From positions 5,084,001 to 5,148,000 of the forward strand of contig NC_052120.1 in assembly GCF_012273895.1 (NCBI RefSeq): 64,000 nt of DNA, read 5' to 3'. Shown here piece by piece: positions 37,580 to 48,247 of this stretch. Positions within the stretch are counted from its first letter, which is position 1. The number at the start of each line of letters is the position of its first letter. Under the pieces are notes generated by a model. That model had not been told where the DNA came from. It made no database searches and saw nothing but the letters and a program-made list of their open reading frames with translations. The translations under genes and the position numbers were made by a program. Source of the stretch: Zerene cesonia. Lineage: Eukaryota > Arthropoda > Insecta > Lepidoptera > Pieridae.

Positions 37580-38827
37580 CAATGTATAATATTTTCCTTG
37601 TAAATAATTATAGTAAATGTACATAATTTTTACGATCTTGTATCAAGATCTCTTTAATGTATCTTGCCATATTTTTGTTAAATATAGATTTTAATAATAG
37701 GTTAACAATTAATTATGATGTTAGTGCTTATTTCCTAAATTGAAACCTCATTTTCAAATGTAATTAATGTAAATAGTAAATACGTAATTTTGTAAATATA
37801 AAGTTCCAATGGTTTCAAGGATAAGTGTCAAAAAGTTATAATTTCAATTTAGGATTTAAAGATCAATAAATGAAAATTAAATAATTACTACCTCTTAATA
37901 TTATCGTAAAATTTCAGTACAATGTTGATTTCGAATTTAATAAACTAATACATATTGGGTTTGGTAGTGATTGTACAATATGCAAAATATTATTATTGGA
38001 ACAATAGACTGAATTTATGTAACTCTTAACTTATACTTGGTATGTGATAGCTTTGTTTGTCACAGATTTATAAAAGTATGACAACGCTTTATGTTTGCCA
38101 TGCGCATAGTGAATTACGTGCCAAATGTTACTTCTGTTCGAAAGAACCGACTGATTTTAAATGTAAAAATAAACGAAATCAAAATAAATATTATTTTTTA
38201 TTTAAAATCCTTCATCAATGAATTTTTTTTTTTAAACTCGTCACTCGTTCATTCGCCACCCCAGTGTAGCGTCAATCTTTCTAGATTTCAAATTATTTGT
38301 CATAATTTTTTTTTATTTCGCAAATTTTCAATGAGACCTCGAAAATATAATTGGCCAAGTATATATACCATGTCATTAACACTATCATCATCTAACACAT
38401 TTTTTAAAATAAAATTTACAAACAACTTTATTGTTTACAGTAGTGAAGCAACATTAAAACAAATGTAACAATTTAATTAATTTATCTTATCTGGTTAGAT
38501 TAGATGAAGCACAATAAAATTCGAGTAAATTTTTATTATATACGAAAACACCGGAAGGAAAACTTCATTTCCGCTAGCGATTAAAAGTAAGGTCAACAAA
38601 GAAAATAGGGCTATTTATGGTTCACTATGAAAGTATGAAGTGTTCCACCGACGCATAATTTTTTCTTGGTTCACATAGTACATTCTTTATCTATGGAGCC
38701 CTTGACGGTAATTATGAGGGCAACAATGAACAAAATGTTTAAATTTTACGATAACAGTTCGAAGTTACTACAATTTTGACGTGGTAATATTACACAATGA
38801 ATCAAATTTCTGCAGGATTGCTAGTTT
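37580..38827 (+). other. fat 3' UTR and downstream flank
   Basis: Polyadenylation signals AATAAA occur at 37865-37870 and 37939-37944. The second is followed by a GT-rich stretch (ttgggtttggtagtgattgt, 37957 on) and is the better candidate for the 3' end. The remainder up to the repeat at 38829 is AT-rich with nothing recognised. Confidence 0.5.
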
Positions 38828-38828
38828 A

Positions 38829-39185
38829 AAATATACTAGCTGTGACCCGCGGTTGAAACCGCGTAAGTCCGTATCCCGTAGGAATATCGGTATAAAAAGT
38901 GCCTTTGTGTTATTTCAGTTGTCCAGCTATCTACGAAGCAAATTTCATTGCAAATTTCAATTTTTTTTAGTTTTTGCGTGAAAGAGTAACAGACGCACAC
39001 ATATGCATCCATCCTCACAAACTTTCGCATTTATAGTATCATTATTCACCAATAGATGTAAGGAAAAAAAAACACGAATAAAACACGAATATGACATTTT
39101 CTAAAAAAGGTTTCTAGCTAGATCGATTTATCGCCCCCGAAACCACCTATATACTAAATTTCATGAAAATCGTTAGAGCCGATTC
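38829..39185 (+). mobile_element. Cluster of lepidopteran-type short retroposon fragments
   Basis: The first fragment starts atactagctgtgacccgcgg and ends with acagacgcacacatatgcatccatcctcacaaactttcgcatttatagtatcatt, a familiar lepidopteran retroposon order. A second fragment (about 39105-39185, ctagctagatcgat ... ttcatgaaaatcgttagagcc) resembles another member. The inverted contig at 13107 stops exactly at the left edge of this cluster. Confidence 0.65.
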
Positions 39186-39194
39186 CGAGATTCC

Positions 39195-39198
<4 letters not shown>

Positions 39199-39280
<82 letters not shown>
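39199..39280. repeat. (AT)41 microsatellite
   Basis: Uninterrupted alternating AT over 82 bp at the end of the retroposon cluster. The length may be approximate in the assembly. Confidence 0.97.
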
Positions 39281-39283
<3 letters not shown>

Positions 39284-40597
39284 AGAATTGCTCGTTTAAA
39301 GGTATAAGATAGGTAATGTGAAAACCTTTCTTCAAGATGGCTGCCGCAGGACAAGGGTGACAACCCGACAAATTTCGAGTTCAGTTTCTAACAACCTTAT
39401 CCACTTATAAAAACTACAAAATTGCGTGTTCCAATTCCGAGAAACACAAAAAAAAAACTGTATACTATTTCAAAGGACTAACGCCCGAAACAACTCCGAT
39501 TATATGTAACAACTATTAGTCGTTGGGTCTTACTTAAGTATTATTGTTAATTGCTTTTCCCCTATTAATGAAACATTTTCTACTTTCCATACTGATAATT
39601 AGCTTTTTAAAAATTTCACTGTAAGTGTACTGATTCAAATATCTTACCATAATTCGTACTTATATTGAATTTTAGGCTCGTGATGTGTAGTGGTCCTAAA
39701 TGAATGTACTAAAATAATAAAATAAATTGTCCATGCATAATGTAGTTTTATAAACGTGTGTCTGAGGAATAACAAAAATACCACATCAAATATCTAACTT
39801 TAGCTTATCAAAGAGTAGAACTTATTGAAGGCTCATTAGTTTTTCTAAAAGTATCTAAAAAAAAGTAACGAATTATTACCCTTTCTGTCAACACTTATGT
39901 TGTAACAGAGTTTTATAAAAACCCTCACTCACTAAATCAATTCGAATTGTTTGCAATATATTATTGCGTGCGTTTCACAGAGGATGCAATTTTATGTGAT
40001 GGAAGTTAAGGGGAGATTGTTAGAAGCTTAAATTCAAGTTTGTATAAATGTTTACGTGAATTTCAAAAACCACATATACAGTCTTATGTAAAGGTGATAT
40101 AGATTTTTTTTTTATAAAATGTACCACTTAAACAATGTATCTTATGTTGGGATAGTGTTAGAGAACGCTGTGCGCTTGTAATAAGGAATATAGATTACTT
40201 TTAATTATGAAAATATCGTAACCTATTAATTATTAACAACCCTACACCTAACAACAATTCTATAATTGAAAACCCTAACCCTAATAAGGTTAAGGTGACA
40301 AAAATACTCTCTTTAAGATAAATAAATAGTTATTTTAATGCTTATCCTTAGTAGTACATATAAGTACTATTAATGTAGACTGATCACTGATGTACTTGTT
40401 GATGTTTCAGTAAACTGACATGTTTTCTGCTCAATTTAAACTATTTTGATGAACCTACCTGAAGCGTCCTTACACATTGCTCACAGTAAGGACACTTTGT
40501 GTACCCTTCTAGGTAAATTGATCTAGTACCATTCAATGTCAGTGATAAATTTATTGAAATCAGTCAGTTTAAAAAAGATCTTCGAACTAGACAAACC
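39281..40597. other. Intergenic region between fat and the first lipase
   Basis: AT-rich; no gene or repeat I can name. Contains a short aaccctaaccct stretch near 40268, considered incidental. Confidence 0.7.
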
Positions 40598-40605
40598 TAT
40601 AAATA
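40598..40605 (+). promoter_or_regulatory. Candidate TATA box of the first lipase gene
   Basis: TATAAATA lies 115 bases before the ATG at 40720. A start site about 30 bases downstream would give a 5' UTR of about 90 nt, a normal size. Not proven. Confidence 0.4.
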
Positions 40606-40719
40606 GTACAAAAGACGTCTAGTTTTTCCTAGGCGATTAAATTAATAACGACTTTGACCTAATACATTTCTATCAACGTTTTAATTTCAATATTTATAAA
40701 GTTTAATTAGTCGCGTAAA

Positions 40720-43700
40720 ATGCTTCTCTATTTTTATATACTATTAGCGTTTTCTGTCATATTTTCCTGTAAGTATAATTTATTAAGGATTCTGTCATCA
40801 ATAAGATTAATGAAGTGTTGTTTCTTCGTGTGTTGTGTATCGTACTAAAGTAACGTTCAGTAAGTTCTTAAATAAGTCCTATAAATATTAGTTCATTTGT
40901 CCTGTAATATCCGTACATTACTTTTTGTATTGAAGCAGTAGAGCACTTATTTCAATTTTATCAGTCAAATTTGGTAAAACTAAGAAAAGCCGCTACTTGG
41001 AAATTCGTTCCCGACTTTAAATTAATGTCGCAATCTTGTTGGAATGAAAAGAATACAAATCGATTACATACAGTATATAGGGTATATTAATTGTATACAA
41101 TCATGTAAAATTAATACATAATAACACTACCATGTTATTTATATAAGTTCATATCTAACTTTACCCTCAATTGCTTAGTAAGCAGTTTCACTAAGACCCT
41201 AACTGTTGACCCCTTTGGTATTGGTATTCTCGGATACCTTGGTATTTCATAAGCATCTGTAACAAAAACACGCAGTGTTTGCCTTGATTTATACTTTCTC
41301 CTTAGTATTATTTGAACAGTGTTGTCGACTATAAATTTAATCTTAAATTTCTATATTTTAGCACATGGTTTTTTTCTGTTGTAGCAATTGCGTTTATTTA
41401 ACAAATTGTTTTAGGTCACAGTCTTAATATATTTGGACCAAATTGTATATCGCCTTCATTAATCTGCCCAAACGAAAATATTACTTTTTGGTTGTACACT
41501 AGGTAAGTTAAAATGATGTATTATTTCATTTTCATCAATTTTTATTTGTATACACGAGCTAAACAGGGCAAGGGTTAAAGCCCCCCATGAAGAATACATA
41601 CAGCCAGATGGCCGGAGCGGCCATCTGGCTGTAGAGTTAGTTAGTTATCATCGAACCTTCGAATCTCGAATATTTCGGTTTTCTTCACCAATTGGTGCAG
41701 TAGTGATATAAACCAAAATACCCATAGTATTACACTCGTCTAGATTCGAAACTTTGACTTTTTTATTTACGTCAGAGTTTTTCACCACTGAGCCACCACT
41801 GCTATCTTCTCCTCCTACTTAAAAATAGTTAAAAACAAAAAAGCCAAACATAACTGTACAAACATAAAATGACAAAAAATACTGATAGGAAAAAGAAACA
41901 CACACGGCCTGTTTATCATATTAGTAAACAAGGAAATAAACAAAATTGTAGATCCCTCAATAAAGGATTCACTGTTTGCACAAAACACAACATGTTAATA
42001 TCAAATATTTATAGGGCATTTGTACCATTGTTGAGCCATAAACTTAGCCTGAATAAAACAATAAAAATGCCAAATCAAAGTCATGGTGTATTCAGAATAA
42101 CATGCTTCTTTATAGGCAAAATGCACATGCTCCTGTAGAAATTAAAGCCAAAGACCCGATTGACTCAGCGCCATGGGTGAAGGGGGCTCCTATCAAAATT
42201 TTGATCCATGGTTATACGGGACACAAAGATTACGCACCGAACACTGAAATAAGACCAGGTAACCTTGTCCGTAACCTCCTTTAATTTGTATATAAACAAG
42301 ATAATGGAGTCATAAACTACATTGAATAATATCAACAAAAATGCGAAGAATTAGATTTATTATACACAAATTGTTTTTGGGTACTGAAAATACGTCATCG
42401 TGTTTTGTTATTTACCTTTACTTTTCATAATATGTTGCTTTAAAGAACTGGAATTTTTGCAGCATATTTAGATTGCTGTGACTACAACATAATTTCAGTG
42501 GATTATAACAAGATAGCTCTGGAGCCATGCTATTTGCATGCTGCTGCAAACACTGAGCTGGTCGGAATGTGCACTGCTCAACTCATTGATGACCTGGTGA
42601 ATCAAGGTTTCCCTCTAGAGGACTTCCACGTAGTGGGTTTTAGTCTCGGAGCACAAACTGCAGGTTTTATTGCAAAATATTTGAAGTCTGGGCTATTGGA
42701 GCGGATTACTGGTCAGTTTTACTTTTGAGGACTGTGAATCAGTACCTAATCTATTTGAATGTAAACTATTAATATCTTTAAAACACATGCTGTTAACTAA
42801 CTGGATTGAATAGGCCCATTAAAAAGACAAACCGTAAATTCAACATATATAGCCACAATCTTGTTTCTTTTTTTATTTATTTAACAAGAATTTTCAAACT
42901 AATTCCTTTCCTTTATTTGTTGTGAAATTTGTAATTTGTAAGTTTAAAAAAGTATATGGTAATCATTCTTTTTAGCTCTCGATCCAGCTCTTCCTTTGTT
43001 TGTAACCACGGATCCTGCCAAAAAAGTAGATTCTAGTGATGCTAAGTTTGTAGATATCTTACACACTAATTCTTTGGAGAGAGGCAAATTTGAAACTAGC
43101 GGCCATGTTGACTTTTTCGCAAACGGTGGACTATGGCAACCTGGTTGTACGGCAAATGAAAATTATAGTAAGTTCACAAAATACTCTTGAAATAAACAAA
43201 TTTATTATTCAATTTATGTGCAACAAAAATTAAAATTGTAAAATCAAGGTACGAAATTGCGTTTACGCCTAAAAACTTAAATAGCAATTGGTATTGCTCA
43301 CAAGTTGCTAAGGTGATTTATTTTACAAGTCATATAAATCTTGACTTTAGTTTAATAATAATAGATTCATGCAATACTGAATACTGACTACAGTGTGGGA
43401 ATATCATTATTACGCATGACTCGGCGAAAAAAACGATCCACAGATTTCAATTTATCAAAGTTATAACATTGGAGATCTCCAAAATTAAACAATGGCTAAT
43501 TTACATGTCATTAAGATGTTAGTCATCAATTCCGTTCTAAAACTCCAAAATAATATGTCCACCTTAATATGTTCGCAGCGAAATCTGGCTGCTATCATGC
43601 GAGAGCGCCGCAGTACTATGCAGAATCAATATCATCCGATGTAGGTTTTTATGCAACCAAATGTTCATCGTGGTTATATCACATGATAGGATGGTGCAAG

Positions 43701-44902
43701 TTAACAAGCTCCGGGGAGGACGTGCTTTTTGGAGAGCATGTCTCGAGAAAGTGAGTTTTATTAATATTGAAATTAAATATTTTAATAAGCTACCGCATTT
43801 ACGTTTTTCAAAGAAGAGAGATACATAAAATATAGTCTAGGACGTGTAGCACAACATATGTATTGGTTATAAGTCGATGGTAAAGCTTTATATTATAATA
43901 AAAGATATTGAATTTGCTTATCAAAGATATTCAATATCTTTGGTAATTACTTTCTCAACTCTTTATCGGCATAAATACTAGACTTGGAATGCATTTTTGA
44001 AAAGTTTAGTCATAAGTCTTTAGTGAAGAATTTTTTTATTTAAACAATTTTTGAGCAAAGGAAAAATAACACATTCCATTACATTGTCCTTATATTACCA
44101 CCTCATGCAATCAGAATGCAGATATTACTAATTGTCATCGTGCCTTCGCTTAAGTACAAGTGCCGAAGTGTGACTAACTTTCACTTTCTTGCCTACCCTT
44201 TCAATTCATATGTTTCCTTATTATCAAATAGCGACAACTTGGAGCAAAGCGAAAAAAACATCAAGATAATTCAGCGTAATACAATGGTAGAAAATATTTC
44301 TGTTCTAACATTGACAGTTATTATGTACGTACCATGTTCATGTTATGAACTATCATTTGGATGAAAAGATGTAATGAATATGCAGTTAAATTTATTGATT
44401 GATTGAAGAATGTTTAACTCCACTCTAAAATAGTCTCAATCAAATCATGTGTTTTGTAACTATATCTATATATGAAATGCACTCCGTACTTCATAGTGTC
44501 CGCATGTCAACTAATTTCAATATTTAACGTATTTTGTCACAAGTAAGACACTTTCGAGACAGTAAGCATGGACGGTATATTCATACCTATGATTGGTTAT
44601 TGGTAACCATAAATGTGACAATTTTATTGAGTTAAAACGAAATGATAATGGAGTGAAGATTGGAAGAGAATGTAGTTTTTTTTTATTTAGTATATTTAAA
44701 CTCTTAGAAGAGAAACTTTAAAGGTTTTTAATTATTTTAATGAATAATAATTATTCGTTGTTTCAGTGTAACCGGAATATACTTTTTTGACACAAATTCT
44801 GCAGCGCCCTTTGCCCGTGGACCATCTAACTCGAATAAAACCGAAGATGCTGAAGTGATGACAGGTGTTTTATCAGCTCTATCTTCTTTATTCCTTGGAT
44901 GA
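40720..44902 (+). CDS. Secreted lipase, pancreatic-lipase (neutral lipase) family, 342 aa
   Basis: Seven coding exons: 40720-40768, 41415-41502, 42116-42258, 42463-42711, 42976-43167, 43579-43750, 44767-44902, all GT-AG, phases 1,2,1,1,1,2; sum 1029 nt. The signal peptide is residues 1 to about 16 (MLLYFYILLAFSVIFS). Family landmarks in order: ITFWLYTRQN (about 39-48), KILIHGYTG (strand leading to the oxyanion hole, about 71-79), nucleophile elbow GFSLG with Ser154, ALDPA with Asp179, DAKFVDILHT, HVDFFANGG, and CYHARAP with His247. The triad is complete, so hydrolysis of lipid esters (triacylglycerol or phospholipid) in an extracellular or gut setting is plausible; substrate unknown. It is at the short single-domain length usual for insect members, without the C-terminal PLAT domain of vertebrate pancreatic lipase. 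A related gene follows at 48248. Confidence 0.92.
41599..41633. repeat. Perfect 35-nt hairpin in lipase intron 2
   Basis: Left arm TACAGCCAGATGGCCG (41599-41614), loop GAG, right arm CGGCCATCTGGCTGTA (41618-41633): 16 base pairs without mismatch. It is GC-rich in otherwise AT-rich intron. No ready function; perhaps part of a mobile element whose other parts (ggcaagggttaaagcccccc just upstream) I cannot name. Confidence 0.9.
43901..43941. repeat. 13-bp perfect inverted repeat in lipase intron 6
   Basis: Arms aaagatattgaat (43901-43913) and attcaatatcttt (43929-43941) with a 15-nt loop. AT-rich, so chance is possible. Confidence 0.5.
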
Positions 44903-45924
44903 TATAAGTATTAGGATACGGCACTTTCGTGTCCTATATTTATACCTATACAAACATCTAATCACGTAAGAATATCTTAAAACTTCTCATAACGTTACTT
45001 TTTGATTAGTATACATATGTATTTATACAAATTGTTGTGCAACACATACCTAAAGCCAAAGATAACCAAAGCCATTAAATAATTTAGATATAACACAATA
45101 TTGTTGTTTTATTTCCGGATCTTAAAAATATATATTTATGCACGCTCGCTTGTGCATGGATAGGCTATTTGATTGAAGCCCGCGGACCAAACCACCGAGC
45201 AGCTGCTTTGTTTTAATTAATAATAAATCACTCTTGAATAATTAGAAATAGTCAAATCATATGCCTCTGAGTTTCTTATTACTTTTTATACACTTACCAT
45301 AACAGTTTTATTGTTAGGGTAAGTAAAATTTAACTGTTTGAAACAAATGATGTCGGTACTCTTTTCCTTTTAAACGTAGAAACAGTTACTACTTGAAAAT
45401 AATTAGTGGTCATCAGGCGGATTTTCCCCTTTCTTTCATAATATCCTCATATCGGTTACACATCCTCAATTACCTCACAATATTGCAACACGTAGGAGGC
45501 GTTTATTCTCGCTATATTATCTTCAGATCAATAAAATATACATTTTATGAATACCGTATGACGCTATGTTTATGGCGAATTTAGTATAACTTTCCTTACG
45601 TGATTAGAAATCAGACCAGACTGGATCCTTGGCATTGTAGATTATGTAACGTTTGACGTCTGGTATGAGTATACCTGCTCTAGAAATAAAAATAGATAGG
45701 ATTATGTTCATACGTTTCATAAAATGACATTGATTAAACTAGTAAATTCGAGTTTGATTAGTTGATAAAAAATATACTCAGTTCACTACATATTCAAGTA
45801 AGTCGTTATTGAACTAACTTTTTTTTTCAACATAAAAAATTGTTGAAGTTCGATCATATTTTTATATTATTACGACTTACATACTTAACCAATAATACAA
45901 GATAATAAAATACTACTATACATA

Positions 45925-46124
45925 TATATAACTCAAGAACGGATGAATCGATTTGGCTGAAAATTTGTGCAGAGTTAGCTTAGAACTAGGAGACGGACAT
46001 ATGATAGTTTATTAGTTGATAGTTTTCCCGGAAATCCCACGGGAACGGGAACATGCGAGAAAAGCCCCGGGTCAATCTTTCCTGCGACTACGCGGGCAAA
46101 GCCGCGGTTGGAAAGCTAGTTACA
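45925..46124 (-). mobile_element. Lepidopteran-type dispersed repeat
   Basis: Contains gaacggatgaatcgatttggctgaaa, cttagaactaggagacggacat, cccggaaatcccacgggaacggga, and ends gcgggcaaagccgcggttggaaagctagt. I recognise this order as a very common repeat in butterfly and moth genomes; its class (SINE, LINE tail or Helitron) I cannot settle. Orientation is set by the tactagct-type end lying on the right. Confidence 0.6.
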
Positions 46125-47426
46125 GATAATTCTTATGAAGATACAATTCCGATCCGATCTGATTTTTAGTGACAATTTATAAATAATTATATATGTAAAT
46201 ACCTTGTCTATAATAATTAATAACATAAGTATTATATTAGTGGTAGGAAATAAGTTAAATTTCATATTATTTAAACATACGTACATCTTTTTTTTAACAA
46301 TGATATTAGCAAAAAAAAAAAATGTTTTCCTCACTAGTTGACCTGATCTCATAAGGTAAACTCTAGGATTACATATATAATAACATAGCGCAGATTGCGG
46401 GCGGCGCCACTTGCGTAAACTTTTGCATCGCGGGTCTATTTCAAAATGCGGATATGGTCGATATACGGTAAAAACATAATACTTATTCAACAAGGTTTAA
46501 CCCTCACGTCACTGTAGCTTAAACAACTTTCGAGTTTTCAATGTCATTTTTTTAGATACATTTTAAAATCGATCATAATTATTTTAGATTACATTTTTAA
46601 ATTATTCTATTTGAACCTACTCAAAAAACGTGCCAAATATATTACTATTCATTAGTTATTTATTTGTAAATAAGCAGCATCTGCAATTTAATTATACCTT
46701 AATATTTTTCTCCTTGTATGAGAAAGTTAATTATAAACGAGGGCATTCACCAAAATTACATCACAATGCTCTTCAATAATTTCTGAAAAGCCGTCCGACG
46801 CCCAAAATTTATAGCGTGTCTCCTATCTACCGCCAAATTTCGATTATTCTACTTCTGAATGGATCTCTTTTTTTCATACTTATATTATTTGTATACTATG
46901 TCCATGAATATAGGTCGTTATTGACAAGCTTTTGTTAGAAAATGGATGGATTGCTAGATCAATCTTTAGTTACAGTTGCGTTTGCGATTCCGAATTAGGA
47001 TTGATTATTAATAATTTTATATGAATTAAAGTCTTGTGTATTTTATTTACTTGTGGTTACATTTTACTGTTAACTTATTCTTTTAATAAGACTAAAATAA
47101 ACTAATAAATGAATTTCCAGTTGTCTGTGTTTTTCTTCCACATATTTTGATTTATAACGAAATTTCGCTTATAGGAATAGAGATAGAGCCTTTTGAGAGT
47201 TTTTTGTTATTTGTTTATTTTTATGCTCAATTAATTTTGTCAACTCATTAAAAATCTAAGCTACAATGTATTACAAAAAATTATTAATTATATCATGAAA
47301 TTTTCCCCAGAGAATATTATCGTAATATCTACCTCATTGTTTTAAGTTACATAATAGGGTTTTGTGCCTACGCATTATAGATCACGTATAAGACGAATAC
47401 TAAATAACCAACGATAATCTGACTCG

Positions 47427-47513
47427 AATCTTGTGTATCATCATCATCAGCCCATATATGTTCCCACTGCTGGGACACAGACCTCCTATGAGGGTATCAT
47501 CAATCTTGTGTAT
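47427..47513 (-). mobile_element. 63-bp 5'-truncated retroposon with 12-bp target-site duplication
   Basis: The direct repeat aatcttgtgtat occurs at 47427-47438 and 47502-47513. It brackets 63 bp that start catcatcatcag and contain cccatatatg and cccactgctgggacacag, then cctcctatgagg. The (CAT)n next to the left duplication is the complement of an (ATG)n tail, so a non-LTR element inserted in reverse and is heavily truncated at its 5' end. Confidence 0.82.
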
Positions 47514-48247
47514 AATAAAAGCATTTCCTTATTCTCTCTTATAAAATAATCACGTGGACGTAAATACTTCAAAATCAATAATTAATAACTCTGAAACGTA
47601 TGAGATAATATGATAATCATAGAGAACTTCGAATATAATCCTTTATTTTTATAAAGCTAATTACCTATGCAATATGCCTCCTGTGCATGTTGAACGGTTT
47701 AAGCTATCGAATAAAAATTTCGAATTCACACATTTTTTGCAAAAAACTAATAAGAACAATAATAAAATTATGTTTATGACGAAGGACTTTTAGGATTAAG
47801 TCAAGGCTCCTATTAGCGTGGTCATTTATATTTTAACATATGCAAACATGCAGTAACCTTGATAGAATTACAAAATTCAGTTAAATTTATTATATTGCCA
47901 AGGTACTAATTGATCAAGGTCTCGTGTCGTAACATAATTATAGTGTGTGTCAAAACAAAACTGTAATATGCAATTTGCCGGAATATTTTTGTATTCAAGA
48001 GGGGACGAAGCAGGCGAGGGTCAGCATCATACTGGTACTTTCGCCGTCAGTTCCCTCACAGAAAAGGCACGTAACACACGCTGAGGCACGTGGAAACTGT
48101 TCCACTAACATATTTCGTCATTATCTAATAAGGCACAGTTCTTGTTGTTGTTACGCCGCTTGGTATTTGATACGTTGTAAACGCGAATAATGTGATATGA
48201 AGTTGTACGCAATTATTAACAGTGATTTTTTGTAACGCTTATCAAAT

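Larger units (their letters stand above)
44903..48247. other. Intergenic region between the two lipases
   Basis: A possible polyadenylation signal ATTAAA for the first lipase is at 45074-45079. Two retroposons (45925-46124 and 47439-47501) are listed separately. A GC-richer patch lies at 46385-46460, and a moderately GC-rich stretch before the second lipase (47990-48190) probably includes its promoter. No TATA box was found there; a TCAGT initiator-like element is at 48047-48051. Nothing else recognised. Confidence 0.6.

Noticed and set aside
13107..38828. A genuine divergent pair of fat genes or a biological palindrome
   Set aside because: Equal 1000-N spacers, allele-like SNP pattern, identical break points, and a + strand gene that only makes sense without the inverted block. 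Kept as a finding with tests, not as biology.
39147..39371. Frames encoding long YIYIYI runs
   Set aside because: Translation of the (AT)41 microsatellite.
40262..40290. Telomere-like aaccctaaccct stretch
   Set aside because: Only about two units and of the vertebrate type; insect telomeres use TTAGG. Incidental.
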